Part shown: positions 18,188 to 27,722 of the stretch, in pieces | How positions within the stretch are numbered: the stretch's first letter is position 1 | Layout: every line of letters starts with the position of its first letter | From: Blastocatellia bacterium | Lineage (GTDB): Bacteria > Acidobacteriota > Blastocatellia > RBC074 | DNA length: 63,061 nucleotides | Reading direction: 5' to 3' | NCBI GenBank assembly: GCA_016789725.1 | Contig: JAEUQN010000014.1 | Span: forward strand, 1 to 63,061 | Position numbers and translations under genes: made by a program | Notes under the pieces: generated by a model | Databases searched by the model: none | Told to the model about the DNA's origin: nothing | The model's input: the letters and a program-made list of their open reading frames with translations, nothing else

Positions 18188-18634
18188 TCATCTGCCCGCG
18201 CTCAACCGTCTCGCACGTTCAGATAACTCCTGCAAGATGGTTTGTTCCTGTGCTAATTTTTGCTGCAAGTCAGATTCACGTTGCTGGCTGGCGGTTTGGC
18301 GTATTTGTAATTTCCTGAGACTCGTTTCGGTCAGCTCTGTGCGGAAACGCGCGCTTTCATCGCCTTCACTGGTGGTAACCTCTGTCAACGATTGATGGAT
18401 CGCACGCTCTTCGGCTTCCATTGCCTCTCGCTCCTCCTTCGCCGCTTTGAGGACAGCTTCCAGTTGTGCAATCTTCCATTGCTGAAATTCCATGCGTTGC
18501 TGAATCAGCTCCAATCGAAGTTGACGGATTTCGGATTGAAGCGCAGTGATCGGATCGGGATTCGCTGTTTGTGCGACCGCAGAGACAGCCGCCATCACGC
18601 AAAATAACAAAGGTAGGATGTGTCGTCGGCTCAT
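18188..18634 (-). CDS. Exported coiled-coil protein
   Basis: A 148-residue protein with a signal peptide (ILPLLFCVMAAVSAVAQ). It is followed by an almost unbroken acidic/basic coiled coil from about residue 30 to the end, rich in Q, E, R and L heptads (LRLELIQQRMEFQQWKIAQL). No enzyme motif is present. The ATG at 18634 follows GAGGAA, which itself overlaps the T-run of an intrinsic terminator lying just upstream. It is encoded downstream of another small exported protein. Likely a periplasmic structural or adaptor protein; not recognised further. Confidence 0.75.
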   Translation of the reverse strand: MSRRHILPLLFCVMAAVSAVAQTANPDPITALQSEIRQLRLELIQQRMEFQQWKIAQLEAVLKAAKEEREAMEAEERAIHQSLTEVTTSEGDESARFRTELTETSLRKLQIRQTASQQRESDLQQKLAQEQTILQELSERARRLSAGR

Positions 18635-18645
18635 TTCGGATTCCT

Positions 18646-18682
18646 CAAAAAAAGTCCGGGAACGCACGTCGTGCGCTCCCGG
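18646..18682 (-). terminator. Intrinsic terminator directly before a ribosome binding site
   Basis: On the minus strand a 12-bp stem (18671-18682 with 18656-18667, one mismatch, 3-nt loop) is followed by ACTTTTTTTG. The T-run runs straight into GAGGAA, the ribosome binding site of the gene starting at 18634. It should end or attenuate transcripts coming from the gene at 18699-19259. Confidence 0.75.
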
Positions 18683-18698
18683 CAAAATCACAGAACAA

Positions 18699-19259
18699 TT
18701 AGCAAATCGTTTTGCTGATCTGGACCGCAGTCAGTCCCGGATTTCCAGCGGTGGTCCCTTTCCATAAAATTGCTTCGACAAAATAGGCATTGCGATTGAA
18801 ATTAAAATTCCAGTTAGGCCAACAAACCGGAACGCTGCGCAATTGAAACAGCGCATTGGGCGCGAACGCATTGCTGTCCAGCGTCATTAAGGTCGTCACG
18901 ATGCCCGTGTTCAGGTCAACAGCTTTCAGGCGCACGATCACGCGCTCATCTTGTCCGTTGTCGCGGAAGCGAACCGCCAGGCTATACCCATCTCCTCCCG
19001 CATCTACCAATCCGTCCAACGCAACTACGTTATAGCGAATCACGGCGGTGGTATTGGCGGGCGTGGCGAGATTGAGGCGCGCCGTGGCTTCCGAATAATT
19101 GACTTTATTAAGGTCTGCTTCATCCACTGTTCCGGCGGACGCAACCGTCGTCCAGGGTTTAGCAAAACCATTGTCCGCCCGCGTTTGAAGCGGCAGGGCA
19201 AGGGTGAAAATCGTAGCAAGAATAAGGCTCAGAAATTGGCGATGGGCTAAGGTCAACAT
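18699..19259 (-). CDS. Small secreted protein of unknown function
   Basis: A 186-residue protein with a signal peptide (about residues 1-28, LILATIFTLALPLQTRAD). The mature part is beta-rich: ARLNLATPANTTAVIRYNVV, then GYSLAVRFRDNGQDERVIVR. It ends with two cysteines (VPVCWPNW and the last residue). No family was recognised. The start at 19259 is well set by GAGGAG eight bases upstream and the signal peptide. It is divergent from the ABC ATPase gene and upstream of the coiled-coil protein, from which it is separated by a terminator. Confidence 0.75.
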   Translation of the reverse strand: MLTLAHRQFLSLILATIFTLALPLQTRADNGFAKPWTTVASAGTVDEADLNKVNYSEATARLNLATPANTTAVIRYNVVALDGLVDAGGDGYSLAVRFRDNGQDERVIVRLKAVDLNTGIVTTLMTLDSNAFAPNALFQLRSVPVCWPNWNFNFNRNAYFVEAILWKGTTAGNPGLTAVQISKTIC

Positions 19260-19636
19260 AGTTTTCTCCTCGATAAAATGAAATTGGTGAACAGCGATGC
19301 TCTGGCTGTGAGAGCAGATTTGTTCGACGTTGGGGCTGTTCATGGAGGTAAGCGACAGAGGCGGAGGAAACCTGTAAAAAAATAATTTGAGGCAAGACCG
19401 CATGTTGTATGTTGCCACCCCGGACGTTAGAGTAAAGCTTCGTTTTCATTCACAGCTTTTCATTCGTGGGAATCACCAATCCCAAAATCGAACACTCAAA
19501 AGCAGTCGAGTGCGAACCAGTCCATTCAAAACCCCATACTGGCGCGTGTTTGCGGTCTGGCACGAGATTTGGCTAAAGCCACGGCAGACTGTGGGAGGAA
19601 GAATAAAGATTTGCTTTTGATTTCGGTGAAACCGCT
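19260..19636. other. Divergent intergenic region with possible sigma-54 sites
   Basis: A 377-bp spacer between a minus-strand secreted protein gene and the plus-strand ABC/two-component operon. No small gene is supported. Near-consensus sigma-54 elements occur at 19540-19573 and are listed separately. Confidence 0.4.
19540..19573 (+). promoter_or_regulatory. Near-consensus sigma-54 promoter elements
   Basis: Two overlapping -24/-12-like pairs are present: TGGCGCG followed by TTGCG at 19540-19554, and TGGCACG followed by TTGGC at 19558-19573. Each deviates by one base in spacing or in the -12 GC. They are 60-100 bp before an operon encoding an NtrC-type activator, so sigma-54 control is plausible but unproven. 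Confidence 0.3.
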
Positions 19637-20302
19637 ATGATTACACTACAAAATATTGAACGATTTTATGAACATGGCCCGACCAAAACCTGGGTCTTGC
19701 GACGTGTCAGCGTGAACATTGAGGAAGGCGAATTCATTTCGATTATGGGGCCGTCCGGTGCGGGCAAGTCTACGTTGCTGCATATTCTGGGAATGCACGA
19801 CAACGCGTGGTTAGGCGAGTATTACTTTCTGGATAAAGCCGTGCATAAACTCAAACCGAAAGACCGCGCTGCGCTGCGCAATCAGCAAATCGGCTTTGTG
19901 TTTCAAAGCTATCATTTACTGGATCACATGACCGTGTACGAGAATTTGGAAATCCCGCTTTCGTACCGTGACTACAAAAAATCCGACCGCGAAGCCATCG
20001 TGGCTGATGTGTTGGATCGCTTCAATATCGTTGGCAAAAAAGATTTGTATCCATCGCAACTTTCCGGCGGTCAGCAACAATTGGTCGGCGTAGCGCGTGC
20101 CGTGATTGCCAGCCCCAAACTGATTCTGGCGGACGAACCCACAGGCAATCTGCATTCGGCCCAAGGCCAGGAAATCATGGAGTTATTCAAGAAATTGAAT
20201 GAAGCCGGAACCACGATTATTCAGGTCACGCATTCGGAAGCCAATGCCGCCTACAGCAATCGTATCATCAAACTGGCCGACGGTTGGGTGGTTAATGATT
20301 AA
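19637..20302 (+). CDS. ABC transporter ATP-binding protein, LolD/MacB type
   Basis: A 221-residue ATPase with Walker A GPSGAGKST, Q-loop in FVFQSYHLLDHMTVYEN, signature LSGGQQQ, Walker B LILADEPTGNL and switch His in VTHSEA. Sequence and length match the LolD/MacB/FtsE branch that extracts lipoproteins or drives mechanotransmission. An oddity is LVGVARA after the signature, where RVAIARA is usual. No permease is encoded on either side; the operon continues with a response regulator and a histidine kinase. The permease must be elsewhere, or the ATPase has a signalling role. The family call is firm, the cargo unknown. Confidence 0.9.
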   Translation: MITLQNIERFYEHGPTKTWVLRRVSVNIEEGEFISIMGPSGAGKSTLLHILGMHDNAWLGEYYFLDKAVHKLKPKDRAALRNQQIGFVFQSYHLLDHMTVYENLEIPLSYRDYKKSDREAIVADVLDRFNIVGKKDLYPSQLSGGQQQLVGVARAVIASPKLILADEPTGNLHSAQGQEIMELFKKLNEAGTTIIQVTHSEANAAYSNRIIKLADGWVVND

Positions 20303-20331
20303 CCGGATGTGCCTCGCACACACAATTTGAG

Positions 20332-21693
<1,362 letters not shown>

Positions 21694-21721
21694 GCGCGAG
21701 CCAAGAGCCGTTTCGTAATTC

Positions 21722-23116
21722 ATGCCCGAACCAAGCCTGCAAAATTCACCATCTTTTATTCGCCCACCACAGCGGCAATTGGCGCGAACGCCTCGACAGC
21801 GCAAACGCCGACTCCCGCATGATCTCCGGGTTTTCTTTCTGGCCTTACTGGCGGGATTTCCGGCAATCACCGTCTCAATGGTTTTGCTCTGGTTCAGCGA
21901 CCGTTCGCCCAAAGTGCAATGGACGTTGACCTTGCTCGTAATTGGAGTCTGGTTGGGCGTCGCGGCAGCATTGCGCGAGCGGGTGGTGCGTCCGCTCCAA
22001 ACGGTTTCCAATTTGCTCGCCGCGCTGCACGAAGAAGATTTTTCTGTACGCGCGCGCGGTGCGGGGTTGGATGATGCGCTGGGCGAACTGTTCATCGAGG
22101 TCAACTCGCTGAGCGAAACTTTACGGGAACAAAAGCTGGGCGCGATTGAAGCGACTGCATTGTTACGCGCCGTCATGTCAGAGATTGATGTCGCTGTGTT
22201 TACCTTCGACGGCGCGCACAAATTGAGGCTGGTGAACCGCGCAGGCGAAAAGTTATTGGCGATGCCCGCCGAACGATTGATGGGACAAAACGCCGAACGA
22301 TTGGGGCTGAGCGATTCGCTGAATATCGTGGGGTTTCAGACCAAACAACTCAGCTTTCCCGGCGGTACAGGCAAGTTCGGTGTGCGGCACGGCAGCTTTC
22401 GACAAGGCGGTGTGGTCCACGATTTACTGGTGATTTCGGATTTGAGTCAGGCGCTGCGCGAAGAAGAGCGACAAGCGTGGCAACGCATCGTGCGCGTGTT
22501 GGGACACGAGTTGAATAATTCGCTGACGCCGATCAAATCCATCGCGGGCAGTCTGGCGTTGCTGTTCAGTCGCAAGCCTCGCCCCGAAGATTGGGAATCC
22601 GACGTGCAACGCGGACTGGATGTCATTGCCTCGCGTGCCGAATCGCTCAATCGGTTTATGACGGCCTACGCGAAGCTTGCCAAATTGCCGCAACCGACGA
22701 TGCGGGCGGTCGAGGTCAGCGCGTTGTTGCGACGTGTCGTGGAGTTGGAACAGCGATTACCAATCGCACTGACACCAGGGCCTGAATTAACGATTCGCGC
22801 CGACGTAGATCAATTGGAACAATTGCTCATCAACATCATCCGCAACGCCGTGGATGCCGTGCTGGAACACGACGGCGGCGAAGTCAAAGTCGGATGGTCG
22901 CGCAAGGCACAACTGGAAATCACCATTGAAGACGACGGCCCCGGCCTTTCCGGCACAACCAATCTGTTCGTCCCCTTCTTTACGACTAAACCCACCGGCT
23001 CCGGCATTGGCCTTGTGTTGAGCCGCAACATCGCCGAAGCCCACGGCGGCAGCCTCACGCTGGAAAATAAACCTTCAGGCCACGGCTGCATCGCACGTTT
23101 ACGGCTACCGCTTTAA
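21722..23116 (+). CDS. Membrane sensor histidine kinase
   Basis: A 464-residue kinase. Two transmembrane segments lie at about residues 38-62 and 68-85 with almost no periplasmic loop, so the stimulus is likely sensed in or near the membrane. A HAMP-like linker, a PAS-like region (about 145-240), the H-box with His262 (VLGHELNNSLTPIKS) and an HATPase domain follow. The ATPase domain has the N-box NAVDAV, DDGPGL, the F-box FVPFFTTK and GSGIGLVLSR. It resembles NtrY-type kinases. It is the cognate partner of the upstream NtrC-type regulator by position. Its gene converges on the ene-reductase gene, with a perfect 24-bp hairpin between them. Confidence 0.92.
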   Translation: MPEPSLQNSPSFIRPPQRQLARTPRQRKRRLPHDLRVFFLALLAGFPAITVSMVLLWFSDRSPKVQWTLTLLVIGVWLGVAAALRERVVRPLQTVSNLLAALHEEDFSVRARGAGLDDALGELFIEVNSLSETLREQKLGAIEATALLRAVMSEIDVAVFTFDGAHKLRLVNRAGEKLLAMPAERLMGQNAERLGLSDSLNIVGFQTKQLSFPGGTGKFGVRHGSFRQGGVVHDLLVISDLSQALREEERQAWQRIVRVLGHELNNSLTPIKSIAGSLALLFSRKPRPEDWESDVQRGLDVIASRAESLNRFMTAYAKLAKLPQPTMRAVEVSALLRRVVELEQRLPIALTPGPELTIRADVDQLEQLLINIIRNAVDAVLEHDGGEVKVGWSRKAQLEITIEDDGPGLSGTTNLFVPFFTTKPTGSGIGLVLSRNIAEAHGGSLTLENKPSGHGCIARLRLPL

Positions 23117-23143
23117 GCCCAATAGCATTGAATTAAGCGGATG

Positions 23144-23212
23144 CACGTAGTAGCCAATTTATTTGCTGCTTTTCAGCCACCAAGCCTGAGCAAATAAATT
23201 GGCTACTACGTG
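23144..23212. repeat. Perfect 24-bp inverted repeat (hairpin element)
   Basis: Arms 23144-23167 and 23189-23212 are perfect inverted copies around a 21-nt loop. The arm core reads GTAGTAGCCAATTTATTTGC. It sits between convergent genes. There is no T-run, so it may act as a bidirectional RNA-end structure or be a palindromic mobile repeat rather than a standard terminator. Confidence 0.85.
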
Positions 23213-23264
23213 TTGCGCCTTTTCCTTATTTCAAGGCCATTGCGCTTTAAGCCAATAACGCCAC

Positions 23265-24320
23265 CTAACCAAGCGCGGGGTAATCCGTGTAACCTTTTGT
23301 TCCCGGTGAATAAAACGTTGAGAAATCGGGTTCGTTCAGCGGTGCGTTTTGGCGGAAGCGTTCAGGCAAATCAGGATTCGCCAAAAATTTCACGCCGTAT
23401 GCAATTGCATCGGCTTTGTTCGCGGCGAGGTATTCTGCGCCGCGTTCTTGCGTAAAGTTGGCTCCAGCAACATACAGACCGCCATACAACGGACGTAATT
23501 TCTCATGCCAGCCCGCATTGGCGTGATCGCCCACGTGAACATACGCCAACCCCTTGTGGTTCAGTTGCGCAATCAGGTACGGATACATGTCGTCGGCGTC
23601 CGGTTCCTGAATGTCGTTGAACGGCATGGCGGGCGAAAACTTCACGCCGACCTTCTCGGCTCCCACTGCGGCGCTCATGGCGTCGAGAATCTCCAGAACA
23701 AAGCGGGCGCGGTTTTCCAGAGAGCCGCCGTATTCGTCGGTGCGCAGGTTCACAGGTTTCATCAGGAATTGCTGCACTAAATAGCCGCTCGCCGCATGCA
23801 ATTCGACGCCATCAAATCCAGCCTGTTCGACGGCATTTTTCGCGGCAGTGGCAAAATCCTGAATGGTTTGCTTGACCTCTTCTGTCGTTAACGCGCGCGG
23901 TTCGACGAAGTCTTTCATCCCCTCGTCCGTGTAGTTTTGTCCTTTCGCGCGCACGTTCGAGGCCGAAACCGGTTGGGCGTGATTAGGCAAAAAATCCGGC
24001 AAGGCAATGCGGCCCGTGTGAAAAAGCTGCATGAAGATTTTGCCGCCTTTGGCATGTACGGCTTCGGGGACGCTGCGCCAACTGGCGATTTGTTCATCGG
24101 TGTAAATGCCCGGCGTGCGGACATAGCCTTTCGCCATCGGCGAAACGTTTGTGGCTTCTGTGACGATCAAGCCTGCCGAGGCGCGCTGCGCGTAATATTC
24201 GGCAACGTAATCGGGTTGTACGCCCACGTCATTCGCACGGCTGCGCGTCATTGGAGCCATCATCAGGCGATTGCTCAATTCCAGTTTTCCAAGTTTCAGT
24301 GGATCAAATAAGGTTGTCAT
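23265..24320 (-). CDS. Old yellow enzyme family alkene reductase, NemA-like
   Basis: A 351-residue FMN-dependent ene-reductase of the NemA/OYE group, which reduces activated alkenes, quinones or nitro-compounds with NAD(P)H. Visible motifs are NRLMMAPMTRSRA near the N-terminus, QLFHTGR, and the phosphate-site loop near the C-terminus. The usual active-site H-x-x-N/H reads ELHAASGYL here, so the second ligand is Ser; this may alter substrate binding. A GAGG site precedes the ATG. It is the last of four same-strand redox genes running from the OsmC gene, facing a TetR regulator. Confidence 0.9.
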   Translation of the reverse strand: MTTLFDPLKLGKLELSNRLMMAPMTRSRANDVGVQPDYVAEYYAQRASAGLIVTEATNVSPMAKGYVRTPGIYTDEQIASWRSVPEAVHAKGGKIFMQLFHTGRIALPDFLPNHAQPVSASNVRAKGQNYTDEGMKDFVEPRALTTEEVKQTIQDFATAAKNAVEQAGFDGVELHAASGYLVQQFLMKPVNLRTDEYGGSLENRARFVLEILDAMSAAVGAEKVGVKFSPAMPFNDIQEPDADDMYPYLIAQLNHKGLAYVHVGDHANAGWHEKLRPLYGGLYVAGANFTQERGAEYLAANKADAIAYGVKFLANPDLPERFRQNAPLNEPDFSTFYSPGTKGYTDYPALG

Positions 24321-24448
24321 AAATGCCTCGCAGTAAAACGCGAAGAAGAAAAGAAACAGCTCAGGATCGCGCGTTCGATGGCTCTTCCCTTCTTCGCGTT
24401 CTTCGTGAACTTCGTAGTGAAATTCTATTCCGCTGGTGTCATCAATTC

Positions 24449-25180
24449 TTACCAGGGCAAGGTTTCACCCAGGTGAATAAATGCGCCTGTCGGCCCGTCA
24501 TCCGTCAAGGTCGCCAAAGCCACGGAGGTCTTGGCTCCATCCACCAATTCCATCGGGGCTTGCTCGCCGCCCATATCCGTTTTGACCCAGCCGGGATGTG
24601 CCGAATTCACTTTGATGTGGGTGTCTTTCAGTTCATTCGCTAAATGGACAGTAAACATATTTAATGCGGCTTTCGATGCGTTGTAGGCCGTATTGTGAAA
24701 CCCGCTCGCAGCAATCGGCGAATTCGGATCACGGTTTAGTGTCAGCGAGCCAAGGATACTGGACAGGTTAACGATGCGCCCGGCGTCGCTCTTTTTGATG
24801 AGCGGCAACAAGGCTTGCGTCAAATCAATCAGTGAAAAGACATTGGTTTCAAAGGTCGTGCGCCAGGTTTCGGTCTGGGTTTCAGAAACCTTCACACCAC
24901 CATCCAGTAAGACCCCCGCGTTGTTGATGAGAATGTCGAGCTTGCCGAAATTCTCTTCGATCAACTTCGCCGCGTTGGCATGTGTCGCCGTGTCCGTCAC
25001 GTTGAGCTGAACGAACTGCGCATCCACGCCTTCCGCCTGAAGTTTTTGGACAGCTTCGGTTCCTCGTTTTTCATCGCGTGCGCCAACCAAAATGGTCACG
25101 CCTTGCGCGCCCAATTGGCGAGCGGTTTCAAAGCCAATGCCTTTGTTTGCGCCAGTAATTAATGCAACTTTTTTCGACAT
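24449..25180 (-). CDS. SDR family oxidoreductase, carbonyl-reductase-like
   Basis: A 243-residue classical short-chain dehydrogenase. It shows the NADPH-binding TGANKGIG motif (residues 9-16), NNAG, a serine in NLSSILG and the catalytic YNASK. The layout resembles the carbonyl reductase 1-like subgroup that reduces quinones and reactive carbonyls (FETNVFSLIDLTQALLPLIK, quoted in part as FETNVFSLIDLTQALL). It lies between the two OYE-type reductase genes on the same strand, about 125 bp from each. The context suggests detoxification of reactive carbonyl products. Confidence 0.9.
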   Translation of the reverse strand: MSKKVALITGANKGIGFETARQLGAQGVTILVGARDEKRGTEAVQKLQAEGVDAQFVQLNVTDTATHANAAKLIEENFGKLDILINNAGVLLDGGVKVSETQTETWRTTFETNVFSLIDLTQALLPLIKKSDAGRIVNLSSILGSLTLNRDPNSPIAASGFHNTAYNASKAALNMFTVHLANELKDTHIKVNSAHPGWVKTDMGGEQAPMELVDGAKTSVALATLTDDGPTGAFIHLGETLPW

Positions 25181-25305
25181 AATGGTTCCTTTCGTTATTC
25201 CTCACAATGAATTATTGATTGACTAAATTCGTCACGTCGGTCAGCTCCGGCGGGCATCGCGCCCAGCCGGGTTCTGCTTCGATAGAGCCGCCACACAGCA
25301 AAGCC

Positions 25306-26370
25306 CTACATAAAAGCTCGTTTGTATTGGTTTGGGATGTCGGCTGGCGCGTTTAATTCCTGCGCGGCGCGAAATGGAAAATAAGGATCGCGCAAGAATT
25401 CGCGGGCGATAAAAATGGCGTCGGCCTCGCCGTTTTGCAAAATCTCTTCCGCTTGTTTGGGTTCTGTAATTAATCCAACTGCTCCCGTTGCAATACCCGC
25501 CTGCGCACGAATTTCTTTGGCAAATGGCACTTGATAATTTGGGGCAACTGGAATTTGTGCGCGTTGCACATTGCCGCCAGACGAAACGTCTATCAAATCA
25601 ATACCAAGGTTTTTGAGTTGCCGACAAAATTCAATAGATTGCGCCAAATCCCAACCACCGTCGGCCCAATCCGTCGCCGAAATCCGAACGAAAAGGGGCA
25701 AGCGATCTGGCACAACGGCACGCACTTCACGCGCAACCGCAAGCGGCAATCGCATCCGGTTTTCCAGACTGCCGCCATAATCATCGCGGCGCAGATTAGA
25801 AAGCGGGGAGAGGAATTCATGCAACAAATAGCCGTGCGCCATATGCAGTTCAATGACCTGAAAACCGGCCTCAAGACTACGTGCGGCGGCGGTCACAAAA
25901 TCCTGCGTCACGCGCTCAAGATCAGCGTTCGTCATCGCGCGCGGTTGAGGATAGGTGTCAGCAAACGCCAATGCTGACGGCCCAATCACGTCCCATCCTC
26001 CATTATGAACATCAACTTTTTTGCCGCCTTCCCACGGGCGAGCGGTTGAAGCTTTGCGGCCTGCGTGGGCCAACTGAATGGCGGCCACGGCTCCCTGCGC
26101 TTGAAGAAACCGGGCAATTCGTTGATACGCTTGGGCGTGCGCCTCGCTCCAAATTCCGGCATCGTGTGGTGAGATACGACCTTCAGGCGAAACCGCTGTC
26201 GCCTCCATCATCACCAGCCCAGCTCCGCCAACTGCGCGGCTCCCAAGATGAACCAAATGCCAATCGGTCGGCATCCCGTCTTCGCTGGAATATTGGCACA
26301 TCGGCGAAACCCAAATGCGATTGCGAAATGTCAGGTCGCGCAGAGTCAGGCTTTCAAATAATTTGCTCAT
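25306..26370 (-). CDS. YqjM-type NADPH dehydrogenase (ene-reductase)
   Basis: A 354-residue OYE-superfamily protein of the YqjM/OYE3 class. Features are the N-terminal SPMCQYSSEDG with the redox-tuning cysteine, the active site HMAHGYLLHEF (H-x-x-H) and RRDDYGGSLENR. ATG 26370 is preferred to a TTG 24 bp upstream, since it matches family length. YqjM-type enzymes reduce enones and are often part of thiol or electrophile stress regulons. Together with the NemA-like enzyme, SDR and OsmC protein it forms a coherent redox-defence block next to a TetR regulator. Confidence 0.92.
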   Translation of the reverse strand: MSKLFESLTLRDLTFRNRIWVSPMCQYSSEDGMPTDWHLVHLGSRAVGGAGLVMMEATAVSPEGRISPHDAGIWSEAHAQAYQRIARFLQAQGAVAAIQLAHAGRKASTARPWEGGKKVDVHNGGWDVIGPSALAFADTYPQPRAMTNADLERVTQDFVTAAARSLEAGFQVIELHMAHGYLLHEFLSPLSNLRRDDYGGSLENRMRLPLAVAREVRAVVPDRLPLFVRISATDWADGGWDLAQSIEFCRQLKNLGIDLIDVSSGGNVQRAQIPVAPNYQVPFAKEIRAQAGIATGAVGLITEPKQAEEILQNGEADAIFIAREFLRDPYFPFRAAQELNAPADIPNQYKRAFM

Positions 26371-26456
26371 ACTTGGACAGTTACCCTTGATCAAAATTCA
26401 CGCGTTTGTTCTTCGCGGGCTTCGCCATGAGGGTTTCGATATTTGTAAAATACGGC

Positions 26457-26882
26457 TCAGACCAATTTCACGCTCAGGGTGATTTCTGGCCCCGCCAACG
26501 CCTTCGATACCGGGCAATTGGTTTTGGCGATTTGCGCCTGTTGGTCAAACGTGGCGGCATCAATGCCGGGAACTTCGCCCTCCAACTCCAGTTCAATTTT
26601 CGGAATCACAAAGCCTGTTTCATTTTTAATGAGATGCACTTTGGCAATCGTGTGCAAACGGGTCGGAGTGAATCCGGCATTCCCTAATTGCGCTGACAAC
26701 GCCATCGTAAAGCAGCCCGCGTGCGCCGCTCCGATGAGTTCTTCCGGGTTTGTGCCGGGGGCATCAGCGGAGCGTGAACCCCAATCATATTTGCCCTCGA
26801 AAGCACCGCTCCCCAATCTGATAGAACCTTTCCCGGCGGTAAGATTTCCTGCCCATTCGGCCTCTGATGATCTGACTGGCAT
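26457..26882 (-). CDS. OsmC/Ohr family thiol peroxidase
   Basis: A 141-residue OsmC-type peroxiredoxin. Both redox-active cysteines are visible, in AAHAGCFTMAL and TNCPVSKAL, and the N-terminal SAEWAGNL-like start is as in OsmC (here SSEAEWAGNL). The family reduces organic hydroperoxides, usually with lipoylated proteins as electron donors. ATG 26882 follows a very strong GGAGGAG site. The gene is divergent from a TetR regulator, with an 18-bp near-palindrome in the 127-bp intergenic space, and heads the row of reductase genes. Confidence 0.92.
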   Translation of the reverse strand: MPVRSSEAEWAGNLTAGKGSIRLGSGAFEGKYDWGSRSADAPGTNPEELIGAAHAGCFTMALSAQLGNAGFTPTRLHTIAKVHLIKNETGFVIPKIELELEGEVPGIDAATFDQQAQIAKTNCPVSKALAGPEITLSVKLV

Positions 26883-26966
26883 GATTTTTCTCCTCCTCAA
26901 TCAAGTTCGTGTTAAATTCAACTTTCGTAGCGACGGCTTTTCGTTTGCATTACTGCCGCAATTTCG

Positions 26967-26984
26967 ATACGCTACGTTTCGTAT
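26967..26984. promoter_or_regulatory. Candidate TetR operator between osmC-like and tetR-like genes
   Basis: ATACGCTACGTTTCGTAT is an 18-bp near-perfect palindrome (7 of 9 positions symmetric) in the divergent space, 25 bp before the regulator start. Size and location fit a TetR-family operator repressing both directions. Confidence 0.55.
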
Positions 26985-27009
26985 TGGAAAATACGCCGGA
27001 GGTCAGGTG

Positions 27010-27639
27010 ATGTCAAGTAGGAAAGTTTCTGACACAAAAACTTTACATTGCGAAGAAGAGTCATCCGTCAAAGCACTGGGGCGTAAGCGATGCCCGCTTA
27101 CGCACCAAAACATTTTGTGTGCAACACGCACCTTGTTGGAAGAAATCGGCTTTGCGGATTTAACGATTGAAGGCATTGCCGAGCGCGCGGGCGTTGGCAA
27201 AACGACCATTTATCGGCGCTGGCCCAATAAAGCCAGTTTGGTGCTGGATGCTTTCATCGAAGCGACGATCAAAGAGATTCCCTTCCCTGATACAGGTTCG
27301 GTACAAGAAGATTTACGGCTGCAAATGCGGCGGCTCATTAAGTGGATGAACGGAGTCGAAGGCCACACGATTGCCAAATTAATTGGCGGCGCGCAGGATG
27401 ATGCCGAATTGGCCGAGGCCTTTCGCTCACGTTGGCTCACCGGACGGCGCGAGGAAGCCCGACAAATCATCCAGCGCGGCAAAGAGCGCGGTGAAATTCG
27501 TGCTGATCTTGACCCTGAAGTTTTGCTTGATGCGTTATATGGCCCACTCTATTTTCGACTGCTGGTCGGTCACGCGCCGTTGACACCAGGATATGCAGAT
27601 AAATTGGTAAGTCTGGTGATGCGTGGGTTGGATAGCTAA
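27010..27639 (+). CDS. TetR/AcrR family transcriptional regulator
   Basis: A 209-residue regulator. An N-terminal helix-turn-helix spans about residues 35-80 (TIEGIAERAGVGKTTIYRRW), followed by a ligand-binding helical domain. The frame stays open far upstream, but ATG 27010 has GGAGGT ahead of it and gives normal family length. Upstream sequence overlaps the divergent OsmC gene. The C-terminal half resembles the TetR_C_11-type domain (EARQIIQRGKERGEIRADLD). Probable repressor of itself and of the OsmC/ene-reductase genes, by analogy with NemR, which controls an ene-reductase in enterobacteria. Confidence 0.9.
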   Translation: MSSRKVSDTKTLHCEEESSVKALGRKRCPLTHQNILCATRTLLEEIGFADLTIEGIAERAGVGKTTIYRRWPNKASLVLDAFIEATIKEIPFPDTGSVQEDLRLQMRRLIKWMNGVEGHTIAKLIGGAQDDAELAEAFRSRWLTGRREEARQIIQRGKERGEIRADLDPEVLLDALYGPLYFRLLVGHAPLTPGYADKLVSLVMRGLDS

Positions 27640-27722
27640 CATTGGCAGGATAGCAGGTCGTAATAAATAAACGCCGCTTTGCCTTTTGTCTTCATTTTTG
27701 GTTGAATCGCTCCTCGAATTTT

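Noticed and set aside
23144..23212. Ordinary bidirectional intrinsic terminator
   Set aside because: Stem is perfect but AT-rich and no T-run follows on either strand, so simple termination is not well supported.
26479..27009. Long N-terminal extension of the TetR regulator
   Set aside because: The extension is antisense to the OsmC gene and lacks TetR features; ATG 27010 with GGAGGT gives family-size protein.
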